Origin: Merdimonas faecis
GTDB lineage: Bacteria > Bacillota > Clostridia > Lachnospirales > Lachnospiraceae
DNA: 64,000 nucleotides
Assembly (NCBI RefSeq): GCF_001754075.1
Contig: NZ_MIEH01000016.1
Location: 1-64,000 of the forward strand
Reading direction: 5' to 3'
The stretch's first letter is position 1. Every line of letters begins with the position of its first letter. This document shows, one piece after another, positions 25,149-34,504 of this stretch. Position numbers and translations under genes: made by a program. The notes under the pieces were generated by a model. That model did no database searches. It worked only from the letters and a program-made list of their open reading frames with translations, and was not told the DNA's origin.

Positions 25149-27416
25149 ATGGAACAGGAACTGAAACAGAAGTTACAGGATTTATTTCAGAAGGATATGG
25201 AAAGCGCTTCAGATGCAGAGATCTATACAGCGCTTCTTGCGATCACAAAAGAAAAAATGTCTGCAATCCGGCCAAACACCGGCAAGCGTAAACTATATTA
25301 TATTTCCGCAGAATTCCTGATCGGAAAGCTTTTATCAAACAACCTGATCAACCTGGGACTGTTTGAGGAGACAAAGGAAGTACTGGCAAAATACGGACAT
25401 GAACTGACGGCTGTAGAAGAGGCGGAGATGGAGCCTTCTCTTGGGAATGGGGGCCTCGGAAGACTGGCGGCCTGCTTCCTGGATTCTATCGCTACGTTAG
25501 GACTGCCGGGAGACGGTGTGGGCCTGAACTACCACGAAGGATTGTTCCTGCAGAAATTCTCGGACCACAAGCAGTGGGAGGACAAGAACCCCTGGCTTTC
25601 CAAGGACAGCTGGCTTACCAGAACAGACTGTCATTTCCAGGTACCGTTTAAGGACTTTACCCTGACCTCTACAATGTACGACATTGACGTGCCGGGATAT
25701 CAGCAGGAAGGAAAGAACAAGCTGCATTTATTCGATCTGGATACGGTAGATGAAAGCATCATCCATGATGGCATCCAGTTTGATAAGCATGACATCCAGA
25801 AGAACCTGACGCTCTTCCTTTATCCGGATGACAGCGATGATGCAGGACGTCTTCTCAGGATCTATCAGCAGTACTTTATGGTCAGCAATGCTGCACAGCT
25901 GATCTTAAAAGAAGCAGAAGAAAGAGGCGTAAACCTGTATCACCTGCATGAGCACGTGTGCATCCAGATCAACGATACTCATCCGACAATGGTAATTCCT
26001 GAGCTGATCAGGATCCTGACGACAGAAAAAGGCTTTAATATGGATACCGCTATCGATGTGGTACGCAAGACCTGCGCTTATACCAACCATACCATCCTGG
26101 CGGAAGCGCTGGAAAAATGGCCGGTTCATTATCTGGAGCAGGTTGTGCCGCAGCTGATGCCGATCATCCGGGAGCTGGACGCAAGAGTGCGCCGGGATTT
26201 CCATGATGAGAGAGTCTATATCATCGATCAGAACCAGCTGGTACATATGGCTCACATCGACATTCACTATGGCTATGCAGTTAACGGTGTAGCGGCTCTC
26301 CATACAGAGATCTTAAAGGAATCAGAGCTTCGCCCGTTCTATGATATTTATCCGGAGAAGTTCAACAACAAGACCAACGGTATCACCTTCAGACGGTGGC
26401 TTCTGCACTGTAACCACGAGCTGGCAGAGTATCTGAAGGAGCTGATCGGTACCGGATATATGAAGGATGCGTCTGAGCTTGAGAAACTTCTCCAGTATCA
26501 GGACGATGAGAAGGTACTCGCCAGATTAAAAGAGATCAAGAAAGATGCGAAGATAGAACTGAAGAAGTATCTTCAGATGACACAGGGTGTAGAGATTGAT
26601 GAAAATTCTGTCTTTGATATTCAGATCAAGCGTCTCCATGAGTATAAGAGACAGCAGATGAATGCATTGTATGCGATCTATAAATATAAAGAGATCAAGA
26701 AGGGCAACCTGCCGAAACGTCCGATCACGATGATCTTCGGCGCAAAGGCGGCTCCGGCCTATACTATCGCAAAGGACATCATCCACCTGATCCTGTGCCT
26801 GCAGGAGCTGGTAAAGAATGATCCGGAAGTAAGCCCGTACTTAAGGATCGTGATGGTGGAAAACTATAACGTAACGAAGGCAGAAAAGCTGATTCCGGCC
26901 TGCGATATTTCTGAGCAGATCTCCCTTGCTTCCAAGGAGGCATCCGGTACCGGAAACATGAAGTTCATGCTGAACGGAGCGGTAACTCTGGGAACAGAAG
27001 ACGGCGCCAATGTAGAAATCCATGAGCTGGTAGGAGACGACAACATTTATGTGTTCGGAGCCAGATCTGAGAAGGTCATCGATCTGTATGCACAGAGCGG
27101 ATATCATTCCCGCAAGATTTATGAGAGCGATCCCGAGATCGAAGAGCTGGTAGACTTTATCATCAGCAAGGAGATGATCATGATCGGTGATCCGGTGAAC
27201 CTGGGAAGACTTTATAAGGAACTGGTAAGCAAAGACTGGTTCATGACCCTTCTGGATCTGAAGGATTATATTAAGACCAAGGAACAGATGCTGAACGATT
27301 ACGAAGATGAAAAGAGCTGGGCAAAGAAGATGATGGTAAATATCGCAAAAGCCGGATACTTCTCTTCTGACCGGACTATTGCCGAGTATGACAAAGACAT
27401 CTGGCATTTATCTTAA
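25149..27416 (+). CDS. glgP: Glycogen/maltodextrin phosphorylase
   Basis: GlgP cleaves alpha-1,4-glucan ends with phosphate to give glucose 1-phosphate. The 755-aa GT35 enzyme shows [19 protein letters not shown] near residue 90, [15 protein letters not shown], and the PLP site [14 protein letters not shown] with its Lys near residue 600, followed by [12 protein letters not shown]. The start at 25149 with AAAGGAGATC is preferred to the ATG at 25128 that precedes the ribosome binding site. It is the first gene of a maltodextrin operon with malQ and a GH13 glucosidase. It is slightly shorter than animal homologs but normal for clostridia. Confidence 0.95.
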   Translation: MEQELKQKLQDLFQKDMESASDAEIYTALLAITKEKMSAIRPNTGKRKLYYISAEFLIGKLLSNNLINLGLFEETKEVLAKYGHELTAVEEAEMEPSLGNGGLGRLAACFLDSIATLGLPGDGVGLNYHEGLFLQKFSDHKQWEDKNPWLSKDSWLTRTDCHFQVPFKDFTLTSTMYDIDVPGYQQEGKNKLHLFDLDTVDESIIHDGIQFDKHDIQKNLTLFLYPDDSDDAGRLLRIYQQYFMVSNAAQLILKEAEERGVNLYHLHEHVCIQINDTHPTMVIPELIRILTTEKGFNMDTAIDVVRKTCAYTNHTILAEALEKWPVHYLEQVVPQLMPIIRELDARVRRDFHDERVYIIDQNQLVHMAHIDIHYGYAVNGVAALHTEILKESELRPFYDIYPEKFNNKTNGITFRRWLLHCNHELAEYLKELIGTGYMKDASELEKLLQYQDDEKVLARLKEIKKDAKIELKKYLQMTQGVEIDENSVFDIQIKRLHEYKRQQMNALYAIYKYKEIKKGNLPKRPITMIFGAKAAPAYTIAKDIIHLILCLQELVKNDPEVSPYLRIVMVENYNVTKAEKLIPACDISEQISLASKEASGTGNMKFMLNGAVTLGTEDGANVEIHELVGDDNIYVFGARSEKVIDLYAQSGYHSRKIYESDPEIEELVDFIISKEMIMIGDPVNLGRLYKELVSKDWFMTLLDLKDYIKTKEQMLNDYEDEKSWAKKMMVNIAKAGYFSSDRTIAEYDKDIWHLS

Positions 27417-27422
27417 GTAAAA

Positions 27423-27444
27423 AAGACTCGCGGGAGCGGGTCTT
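27423..27444 (+). other. Intercistronic hairpin glgP-malQ
   Basis: AAGACTCGC and GCGGGTCTT form a 9-bp stem (one mismatch) with loop GGGA, not followed by a T run. It may stabilise or process the mRNA rather than end it. Confidence 0.5.
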
Positions 27445-27471
27445 AAAGAATAAAAAGGAGACGAAAAGAAG

Positions 27472-28938
27472 ATGAAAGAAGCAGGAATCCTGATGCCGGT
27501 ATCTGCTCTCCCGTCCCGCACCGGAGTGGGAGAGCTGGGGGCGGCCGCATACCAGTGGATCGACCTGATGCATGAGGCGGGGATCACCATATGGCAGATA
27601 CTGCCCCTAAATCCCCTGGGCTATGGCAATTCTCCCTATCAGCCCTACTCTTCCTATGCGGGAGACGAGCTTTATATCAGCCTGGAGCTTCTGGCGGAAG
27701 CTGGGCTTTTGAAGGAGCTGCCGGAGCCTTTCCGGACAGAAGAAAAGCGGGTGGACTATGAAGCGGTCCGGGCATTTAAGCAGCCGGTCTTAAGAACTGC
27801 CTACCAGAGCTTCAAGGAAAAGAAACAGGATGAGGATCCGGAGTATCAAGCCTTTGCAGCTTTAGACTGGGTCAAGACCTATACGGCCTTCCGTGCTCTG
27901 AAAAAGGCGAATGGAGGCGTGTGCTGGAATGAATGGAAGGCAGAGGACCAGAACTTCCCGGAGGGAGAAAGAGAGCTGACCGGAGAAGAGCAGGAAGAAG
28001 CCGGGTTCCACACATTCCTTCAGTATATCTTCTATTGCCAGTGGATGAAAGTCAAGATAGCCGCAAATGAAAAAGGCATCCGTATCATGGGGGATGTCCC
28101 CTTCTATGTAGGACTGGATTCGGCAGACGTGTGGGGCGGAAAAGATAATTTTCTCCTGGACACCGATGGAAGGCCGATTTTTATCGCAGGAGTACCGCCT
28201 GATTATTTCAGTGCTACCGGACAGCGTTGGGGCAATCCGATTTATGACTGGGAGCACATGAAAGAAAGCGGATACCAGTTCTGGATGGACAGGATCGGCT
28301 ACAGCGGAAAGCTGTTCGATATCGTAAGGATCGATCATTTCCGGGCTTTTGACACATTCTGGAAAATCCCGTCCTCCTGTCCGACTGCTATCGAAGGAGA
28401 GTGGATCGAGGCACCTGGATATGAGGTGCTGGATCTTCTGACAGAAAGCTTTCCAAAGATGGAACTGGTAGCGGAAGATCTGGGAGAACTGCGGCCGGAA
28501 GTCATGACTCTCAAGAAGCACTATCATCTGAAGGGCATGAAGATACTGGTATTTGCGATTGAGACATGGAGAAAACGGGCTTGTGACGGCATTGCGGATG
28601 AAAAAAACATGATCATCTATACCGGAACTCATGATAACGATACACTGATGGAATGGTATCAGAATCTGACAAAAGCGGCAAAACGCAAGGTTCGCCGCTT
28701 CTTGAGAACAGAAGGCTTTGGCACGGGTTCCGTTAAGGAAAGGCTGCTTGGATATACCTTTGCAAGCCCGGCCGAATATGCCATCGTACCCCTTCAGGAC
28801 ATCCTGGGGCTTGGAAGAGAGGGGCATATGAATATTCCGGGAACAGTGGGCTCGCCAAACTGGGAATGGCATCTTCCTGATTTCGGAAGAGCGGAGAAGG
28901 AAATGAAACATCTGCGGCATCTGTTTCAGCGGAGTTAA
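27472..28938 (+). CDS. malQ: 4-alpha-glucanotransferase (amylomaltase)
   Basis: MalQ (GH77) transfers glucan segments between maltodextrins, freeing glucose and longer chains for GlgP. The 488-aa protein starts KEAGILMPVSALPSRTGVGELG, and contains PLNPLGYGNSPYQPYSS, FDIVRIDHFRAFDTFW (catalytic Asp), LVAEDLGELRPEV (acid/base Glu) and YTGTHDNDTLMEW. AAAAAGGAGACG precedes the start. The length is normal and the gene intact. Confidence 0.95.
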   Translation: MKEAGILMPVSALPSRTGVGELGAAAYQWIDLMHEAGITIWQILPLNPLGYGNSPYQPYSSYAGDELYISLELLAEAGLLKELPEPFRTEEKRVDYEAVRAFKQPVLRTAYQSFKEKKQDEDPEYQAFAALDWVKTYTAFRALKKANGGVCWNEWKAEDQNFPEGERELTGEEQEEAGFHTFLQYIFYCQWMKVKIAANEKGIRIMGDVPFYVGLDSADVWGGKDNFLLDTDGRPIFIAGVPPDYFSATGQRWGNPIYDWEHMKESGYQFWMDRIGYSGKLFDIVRIDHFRAFDTFWKIPSSCPTAIEGEWIEAPGYEVLDLLTESFPKMELVAEDLGELRPEVMTLKKHYHLKGMKILVFAIETWRKRACDGIADEKNMIIYTGTHDNDTLMEWYQNLTKAAKRKVRRFLRTEGFGTGSVKERLLGYTFASPAEYAIVPLQDILGLGREGHMNIPGTVGSPNWEWHLPDFGRAEKEMKHLRHLFQRS

Positions 28939-28952
28939 GCCGCAGGGAGTAT

Positions 28953-28970
28953 CCGGGGCTTTTGCCCCGG
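28953..28970 (+). other. Intercistronic hairpin malQ-GH13
   Basis: CCGGGGC, TTTT loop, GCCCCGG: a perfect 7-bp G+C stem without a following T run, 38 bp before the next start. It is likely an mRNA stability element. Confidence 0.5.
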
Positions 28971-29008
28971 CAATATAAAAGTGCAGGAGAGGAAAAGGAG
29001 GAGAAAGC

Positions 29009-30634
29009 ATGGTAAAGACACAGGACAAATGGTGGAAACATGCGGTAGTTTACCAGATTTATCCGAGAAGCTTTCAGGACAGCAACGGAGATGGGATCGG
29101 AGATCTGAAAGGAATCATGGAGCGTCTCCCATATCTGGAGAAACTGGGAATTGACGCCATCTGGCTCTCACCGGTATGTCGTTCCCCGCAGGACGATAAC
29201 GGATATGATATTTCTGATTACCAGGACATTGATCCTATGTTTGGAACATTAGAGGATATGGAGGAGCTGATCCGGAAAGCAAAGGATCACGGGATCCGCA
29301 TCATCATGGATCTGGTGCTGAACCATACCTCGGATGAGCACAGATGGTTCCTGGAGGCGAAAAAGAGCAAGGATAATCCTTATCATGATTACTATGTCTG
29401 GAGAGACGGGACAGAGGACACGCCGCCTAATGAAATGAGAGCCTCCTTTGGCGGTTCGGCCTGGGAGTGGGTGCCGGAGCTTGGACAGTATTATTTCCAT
29501 CAGTTTTCGGTAAAACAGCCGGATCTGAACTGGGAAAATGAGAAGGTTCGCCGGGAGATCTATGATATGATCCTCTGGTGGATGGACAAAGGTGTGGGCG
29601 GATTCCGTCTGGACGTGATCGATCAGATCGCAAAGGAACCGGATCTTGAGATTACGGCGAACGGCCCTATGCTCCATGCATTTATCCGGGAAATGAGCCG
29701 CGAGACCTTCCAGAAGGGAGAACTGATCACCGTAGGCGAGGCCTGGGGCGCGGATGTGGAACGGGCAAAGCTTTACAGTAACCCTAACGGAAACGAATTT
29801 TCCATGGTATTCCAGTTCGAGCATATCGGTCTGGACCAGCAGGAAGGAAAAGAGAAATGGGATCTGGCTCCGCTGCCGTTTGTGAAGCTGAAAAAGGTAC
29901 TGGCAAAATGGCAGACCGGCCTGTACGGACGAGGATGGAACAGTCTCTTCTGGGACAACCATGATCTTCCGAGGATCGTGTCAAGATGGGGCAATGACCG
30001 GGAATACCGGGTGGAATCAGCAAAAATGCTGGCGGCGCTTCTCCATGGCATGCAGGGAACACCTTACATTTATCAGGGCGAAGAGCTTGGCATGACCAAT
30101 GTAAAATTTGCGGATATCAGTCATTATAAAGACATTGAGTCTGTAAACATGTATAAAGAACGCATAGAGGCAGGTTATGACAAGGATGATGTCATGAAAT
30201 CCATATATGCAAGAGGCCGGGATAATGCCAGAACCCCTATGCAGTGGGACGGAACTGCGAACGCGGGATTTACAGCGGGAACGCCATGGATCGAAGTCAA
30301 TCCCAACTATACAACGATCAATGCCAGGGAAGAGTTAGAGGATCAGGATTCTGTCTTTTATTTCTATCAGAAACTGATTCGTTTAAGAAAAGAATATCCG
30401 GTATTTGTAGATGGAAAGTTTGAATTGTTGATGCCGGAAGATGAGAAGATCTTTGCCTACACCAGGACAAACGGGGATAGCCGGATGCTGGTATGTGCAA
30501 ATTTCTCGGGAGAACAGGCAGAGTGTCCTCTTCTGGCGGAATGGGTGGATGCAGAAGTGCTGATCCATAACTATCCGGGAGAATGGAGTAAAAAGCTAAG
30601 GCCCTATGAGGCAGTTATTCTAATCCAGTCATAA
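29009..30634 (+). CDS. malL: GH13 alpha-glucosidase (oligo-1,6-/alpha-1,4-glucosidase type)
   Basis: A cytosolic 541-aa GH13 enzyme of the oligosaccharide alpha-glucosidase group. It opens WWKHAVVYQIYPRSFQDSNGDG. Conserved regions: MDLVLNHTSDEH, GFRLDVIDQIAKEP (nucleophile Asp), LITVGEAWG (acid/base Glu) and FWDNHDLPRIVSRWG. The calcium-type loop DSNGDGIGD is present. A signal peptide is absent, so it acts on imported sugars with GlgP and MalQ. Whether it prefers alpha-1,6 or alpha-1,4 bonds cannot be decided from sequence alone. Confidence 0.9.
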   Translation: MVKTQDKWWKHAVVYQIYPRSFQDSNGDGIGDLKGIMERLPYLEKLGIDAIWLSPVCRSPQDDNGYDISDYQDIDPMFGTLEDMEELIRKAKDHGIRIIMDLVLNHTSDEHRWFLEAKKSKDNPYHDYYVWRDGTEDTPPNEMRASFGGSAWEWVPELGQYYFHQFSVKQPDLNWENEKVRREIYDMILWWMDKGVGGFRLDVIDQIAKEPDLEITANGPMLHAFIREMSRETFQKGELITVGEAWGADVERAKLYSNPNGNEFSMVFQFEHIGLDQQEGKEKWDLAPLPFVKLKKVLAKWQTGLYGRGWNSLFWDNHDLPRIVSRWGNDREYRVESAKMLAALLHGMQGTPYIYQGEELGMTNVKFADISHYKDIESVNMYKERIEAGYDKDDVMKSIYARGRDNARTPMQWDGTANAGFTAGTPWIEVNPNYTTINAREELEDQDSVFYFYQKLIRLRKEYPVFVDGKFELLMPEDEKIFAYTRTNGDSRMLVCANFSGEQAECPLLAEWVDAEVLIHNYPGEWSKKLRPYEAVILIQS

Positions 30635-30641
30635 ATGAAAA

Positions 30642-30666
30642 GCGTCGGCATGTGCCGGCGCCTTTT
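30642..30666 (+). terminator. Terminator of the maltodextrin operon
   Basis: GCGTCGGC, ATGT loop, GCCGGCGC followed by CTTTTCT. It lies directly before the stop codon of the convergent TetR gene. Confidence 0.8.
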
Positions 30667-31278
30667 CTATACTTTTAAAAAGTTCAGGGAGCCGGAAGGA
30701 TTGCCGGTTCCTTTTTCAAGAAGGGAAATAAGTCCCTGTATCGTATCTTCAATCTCCTCTCTGGAAGAGGGGAGGAGAGTATTATCTATCTTGACTGTCA
30801 GAACGATCAGTACGATTTCGGAGAGAGCGGAAGGGTAGTCAAAGTGAATTTCTCCACGCTCAATGCCCTGACAGATGATTTCTGTCAGATCAGGCTTCAG
30901 CTCCGTGATCAGATGATGCAGGTACTTCTGATGGAGAAACGAACGCTCGCGCTCATCCAGAGGGGAAACCTGGCTGTCTTTGGACAGAAAGTCTCTGGAG
31001 GAATCCCGGCAAGCCTGAAAGATCTGGGCCATCCGGGTGAAGGGTGAGATGTCCTTTTGCTGTGTAAGCTGGTGAGCGGTCATAAGAGACGGCTGGTAGC
31101 TGCGCTCGATCAATGCCTCCAGTATTGCGGATTTGGACGGGAAATAGTAATATATACTGCCTTTCCCGATTCCGGCAGTCTGGGCAATCTCGCTGACGGA
31201 GATAGTCTGGATATTTTTCTTTGCCAGAAGTGTCTGGAGAGCGTCCAGTATCTGATTATATTTTGTCTGATTAGCCAT
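30667..31278 (-). CDS. TetR family regulator
   Basis: A 203-aa repressor. The helix-turn-helix (about 20-50) reads VSEIAQTAGIGKGSIYYYFPSKSAILEAL, a textbook TetR N-terminus, and the C-terminal ligand domain is variable. It is divergent from the SCP2/condensation operon. Two near-identical palindromes lie in the gap, one on the promoter, so it most likely represses that operon and possibly itself. The ligand is unknown; since the target genes handle acyl or peptidyl groups, a fatty acyl compound is a guess. Confidence 0.88.
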   Translation of the reverse strand: MANQTKYNQILDALQTLLAKKNIQTISVSEIAQTAGIGKGSIYYYFPSKSAILEALIERSYQPSLMTAHQLTQQKDISPFTRMAQIFQACRDSSRDFLSKDSQVSPLDERERSFLHQKYLHHLITELKPDLTEIICQGIERGEIHFDYPSALSEIVLIVLTVKIDNTLLPSSREEIEDTIQGLISLLEKGTGNPSGSLNFLKV

Positions 31279-31449
31279 GTCTGTTCACGTTCCTTTTTTC
31301 AAAATCAATAGAAAAGCAATTCATCTAATGCTATGTGAAAAGGTCTCAGAATTAAGTATCAGTATAGCACGTGGGAAATAAAGAATGCAAGTAGAAAAAT
31401 GTACCTAAAAAACCCCTTTTTTTTGCCGAAAATTTTGCGTCCAGAAATA

Positions 31450-31508
31450 TTGACCAATAGTCGAAAAGTTGGTAATTTACTTATAAAGAATTATCGACCA
31501 ATGGTCGA
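31450..31508 (+). promoter_or_regulatory. Promoter with two TetR-type operators
   Basis: TTGACC (31450-31455), 17-bp spacer, TAATTT (31473-31478). Operator 1 TTGACCAATAGTCGAA (31450-31465) covers the -35, and operator 2 TCGACCAATGGTCGA (31494-31508), symmetrical except at its centre, lies downstream of the -10. Centres are about 43-44 bp apart, four helical turns. Confidence 0.75.
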
Positions 31509-31537
31509 AAAATGTCAAAAAAAATAAGGAGGAAGAT

Positions 31538-31870
31538 ATGACATACGCTGAATTTTTTTCGGAAATCAAAGGAAGATTTATGGAAGCAGATGTAAGCGGG
31601 ATCCGGGAGCATCTGGCTTACCAGTTCAATATTACGGGAGAGGCAGAAGGGATTTTCTATATAGAGGTGAAAGAAGGGAAACTGTATGTAGAACCCTATG
31701 AGTATTATGACCGGGATGCAATGTTTATCTGCAGCGCACAGACACTTCGCAAGATTGCAGATGGAGAAATGGATCCGATTCTGGCGGTCACTCTTCGGAA
31801 GCTTAGGGTAGAGGGAAATATTGATAAGGCACTAAAGTTGAAGAGTCTGATAGAAAGCCATAAGAAATAA
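31538..31870 (+). CDS. SCP2 sterol-binding-domain protein
   Basis: A 110-aa single SCP2 (sterol carrier protein 2) domain: YQFNITGEAEGIFYIEVKEGKLYVEPYE in the sheet, then ADGEMDPILAVTLRKLRVEGNIDKALKL, the family C-terminal helix region. SCP2 domains hold lipids or hydrophobic ligands in a tunnel. As the first gene of the operon with a hydrolase, a condensation domain, a carrier protein and a ligase, it may present a lipid substrate or carry the product. AAGGAGGAAG precedes it. Confidence 0.87.
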   Translation: MTYAEFFSEIKGRFMEADVSGIREHLAYQFNITGEAEGIFYIEVKEGKLYVEPYEYYDRDAMFICSAQTLRKIADGEMDPILAVTLRKLRVEGNIDKALKLKSLIESHKK

Positions 31871-31891
31871 AAGCCGGAAGGAGGCGTGTCT

Positions 31892-32839
31892 ATGCAGAAG
31901 TGGTGGAAAGGTCTCCTGTTTATGGCGGGAGCGGCATCGGCGGCGACAGCGGGAGGAACAGCCTATTTTTACCGCCGGGTCATGAAGCGCAACAGGATGA
32001 AGGTGGAAGATACCATGAAGATGTCAGGGACGGACTGGAGCAGGTATGCTGATCTTCTGAAGGAGCGGAAAGCCTGGATGATGTCCCAGCCTCATGAGGA
32101 GGCAGAGATTATGTCAGAAGACGGACTTAAGCTTCATGGCACATTCTTTCCGGGGACAGGCGGCGCAAAGAAGCTTGCCATCTGCCTGCATGGCTATACC
32201 AGCCAGGGAATGAGCGATTATGTGGGATTATCTGACTACTATCTGAAAAGAGGCTATGCAATGCTTCTTCCGGATGCCAGAGCCCACGGAAAGAGCGAAG
32301 GCGAGTACGTGGGGTTTGGATGCCTGGACAGGCGTGACCTGATGCGCTGGATCGACTGGGCGGTAAAAAGATGCACGGATGAGGTACAGATCCTTTTGCA
32401 TGGGACATCGATGGGAGGGGCAACCGTTTTGATGGCATCGGGTCTGGCGTTGCCCGGACAGATAAAGGGTATTATTTCTGACTGTGGATTTACGTCTGCC
32501 AAGGAGGTTTTCTCCCATGTGCTCAGATCCTGGTATCATCTGCCTGCATTTCCCATGATCCAGATTGCAGACTGTGTAAATAGAAAGAGAGCCGGATATG
32601 GGCTTGACGAGTGTAACGCAAAGCGGGAAGTCAGAAAGGCGAAGATCCCTATCCTTTTGATCCACGGAGAAAAGGATAATTTTGTTCCCTGTTATATGTG
32701 CAGGGAAATTTATTCGAACTGCAAATCACCCGCAAAAATGGTGATCATAAAAGATGCGGCTCACGGAGAGAGCTATTACAGAGACATGGAACAATATGAA
32801 AAGGCTATGACAGAGTTTATTGGAGGTGTGATCCGATGA
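31892..32839 (+). CDS. Membrane-anchored alpha/beta hydrolase
   Basis: A 315-aa alpha/beta hydrolase with an N-terminal hydrophobic helix (about 6-28). The oxyanion LHGYTSQG is near 90, the nucleophile Ser in GTSMGGATVL near 172, Asp in LLIHGEKDNFVP and the terminal His in KDAAHGESYY. All triad members are present. The start at 31892 (AAGGAGG 7 bp upstream) is better than the GTG two codons earlier. In this operon it could be a thioesterase or an acyl-ester/amide hydrolase that releases the product. Confidence 0.85.
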   Translation: MQKWWKGLLFMAGAASAATAGGTAYFYRRVMKRNRMKVEDTMKMSGTDWSRYADLLKERKAWMMSQPHEEAEIMSEDGLKLHGTFFPGTGGAKKLAICLHGYTSQGMSDYVGLSDYYLKRGYAMLLPDARAHGKSEGEYVGFGCLDRRDLMRWIDWAVKRCTDEVQILLHGTSMGGATVLMASGLALPGQIKGIISDCGFTSAKEVFSHVLRSWYHLPAFPMIQIADCVNRKRAGYGLDECNAKREVRKAKIPILLIHGEKDNFVPCYMCREIYSNCKSPAKMVIIKDAAHGESYYRDMEQYEKAMTEFIGGVIR

Positions 32840-34242
32840 TGAGGAAAAGAAAAGGCTATCCTGTATACCCGCTGACGGCAGCGCAGAAATTTCACTTTTT
32901 CTATTATGATTTCTGTCCTAAGAAGGAGGTACTGAATATCGGAACCAGTCTTACGATTGAGACGGAAATTGACTGGGAGGTTCTGAAACAGTCGATCTAT
33001 AAGGCGTATGACCGGGCAGAGAGTATGCGTCTTCGGTTTGCAAAAGATAAAGAAGGTACCTGGTACCAATATGTGGTTGCTAAGGAAGAAAGAGATATCG
33101 AGTTTGTGGATTTTTCAGACCGGACCATGGAAGAGGCGGAAAGCCAGATGCAGAAGTGGACACAGGTGCCGTTTAAGCGTCAGGATTCTCCAATGAACCG
33201 GATTGTTATGATTAAGATGCCGGACGGTTTTAATGGTCTTTATCTTCTGATCGATCATATGACGGCGGACGCCCAGTCGCTGATCTGCTTTTTAAAAGAT
33301 GTGATCGAATTGTATTGCAGTGCTAAATATGATGGTGTGCCGTATCCGAAGGACATGGCTTCATATATCGAACAGGTAAAAAAGGATCTGGCCTATGAGG
33401 CAGGCAGTAAAGCGCAGGCCAGAGACGCAAGATATTTTGAGGATCTGATCGATCATATGCCGGAACCGATCTATAATGGCCTCCGGGGACCGCAGCGCCT
33501 GGAGGACGAAAGAAAGAGGACCGGAAACCCGGATGCCAGGGCGGCAGTCAATGTTTCAGACTCCGTAGACTCGGCGCTGGATATCTTCCATCTGGAGGCA
33601 GAGCCTACCAGACGGCTGATGGAGTTTTGTGAGACGTATCATGTGTCCTTGGTCTGCCTGCTTTTGATGGGGCTGCGTACATATTTCCAGAAGATGAACG
33701 GAAACGATGATGTGTCTATCAATACGGCGATCGCCAGGAGGGCCACTCTGAAAGAAAAGAAATCAGGAGGCACAAGGATCCATTCCTTCCCGTTCCGTAC
33801 GATCATGGGAGAGGACAAAAAGTTCCTGGACGGGGTTTATGAGATCCGGGATCTGCAGAATGAATATTTCCGTCATGCAAATTATGACCCGGTAGCTTAT
33901 TTTGCTCATCGAGGGAAGAAATATCCGCAGAAGGACGGAGCAACCTATGAGCCAATGGCATTGACATATCAGCCGCTGACACTTCAGGAGAAGGGGCTGG
34001 ATAAGCTGGGCGGCATCCGCTATAAAACCCGGTGGTACCCCAACGGGGCTACCACGCAGGCGATGTATCTGACAGTCATGCACCGCCCGGAAGACAATGG
34101 ACTGGACTTTAATTTTGAACATCAGGTGAAGGCGGTCAGCAGAGAGGATCTGGAATATCTGTATTATTATCTTTGCAGGATCATGTTTAAGGGGACAGAG
34201 AATCCGGAACTGACTGTAGGAGAAATTATCAGACTGGTATAA
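32836..34242 (+). CDS. Stand-alone NRPS-type condensation-domain protein
   Basis: A 468-aa protein of the condensation/acyltransferase superfamily. The start YPLTAAQKFHFFYYD corresponds to core motif C1. The catalytic motif, HHxxxDG in canonical domains, reads LIDHMTADAQS near residue 140: the second His and the Asp are kept, the first His is Asp. Later motifs resemble NTAIARRATL and PFRTIMGED. It probably joins an acyl- or aminoacyl-carrier thioester to an amine or alcohol. The start overlaps the hydrolase stop (ATGATGA), and a carrier gene follows. Confidence 0.83.
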   Translation: MMRKRKGYPVYPLTAAQKFHFFYYDFCPKKEVLNIGTSLTIETEIDWEVLKQSIYKAYDRAESMRLRFAKDKEGTWYQYVVAKEERDIEFVDFSDRTMEEAESQMQKWTQVPFKRQDSPMNRIVMIKMPDGFNGLYLLIDHMTADAQSLICFLKDVIELYCSAKYDGVPYPKDMASYIEQVKKDLAYEAGSKAQARDARYFEDLIDHMPEPIYNGLRGPQRLEDERKRTGNPDARAAVNVSDSVDSALDIFHLEAEPTRRLMEFCETYHVSLVCLLLMGLRTYFQKMNGNDDVSINTAIARRATLKEKKSGGTRIHSFPFRTIMGEDKKFLDGVYEIRDLQNEYFRHANYDPVAYFAHRGKKYPQKDGATYEPMALTYQPLTLQEKGLDKLGGIRYKTRWYPNGATTQAMYLTVMHRPEDNGLDFNFEHQVKAVSREDLEYLYYYLCRIMFKGTENPELTVGEIIRLV

Positions 34243-34258
34243 AGAAAGGAAGAGGAAG

Positions 34259-34492
34259 ATGTTTAATAAATTGGTAGATATTATCTGTGAATATGTAGAA
34301 GTAGAACCGGAAAATGTAAAGCCGGAGTCCCGTTTTATTGAGGATCTGGGATTTACCTCCTTTGATTTCATGAGCATGCTGGGCGAACTGGAGGACGAAT
34401 TTGATGTGGAGATTGACCAGACAAAGGCGGTGGATATCCGTACCGTGCAGGAAGCGGCAGATTATCTGGAAACATTGGCTTCGGAAGAGTAA
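34259..34492 (+). CDS. Acyl/peptidyl carrier protein
   Basis: A 77-aa acidic four-helix carrier. The phosphopantetheine site lies in FIEDLGFTSFDFMSML, with Ser in the usual position although the common DSL is TSF. It is followed after 12 bp by an AMP-ligase, its likely loading enzyme, and preceded by a condensation protein, its likely client. No phosphopantetheinyl transferase is in the window, so a housekeeping one must act. AGGAAGAGGAAG precedes the start. Confidence 0.88.
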   Translation: MFNKLVDIICEYVEVEPENVKPESRFIEDLGFTSFDFMSMLGELEDEFDVEIDQTKAVDIRTVQEAADYLETLASEE

Positions 34493-34504
34493 GAGGTGAG
34501 AGTG

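Noticed and set aside
27862-29028. A 388-codon minus-strand frame
   Set aside because: It is antisense to malQ, whose GH77 motifs are complete.
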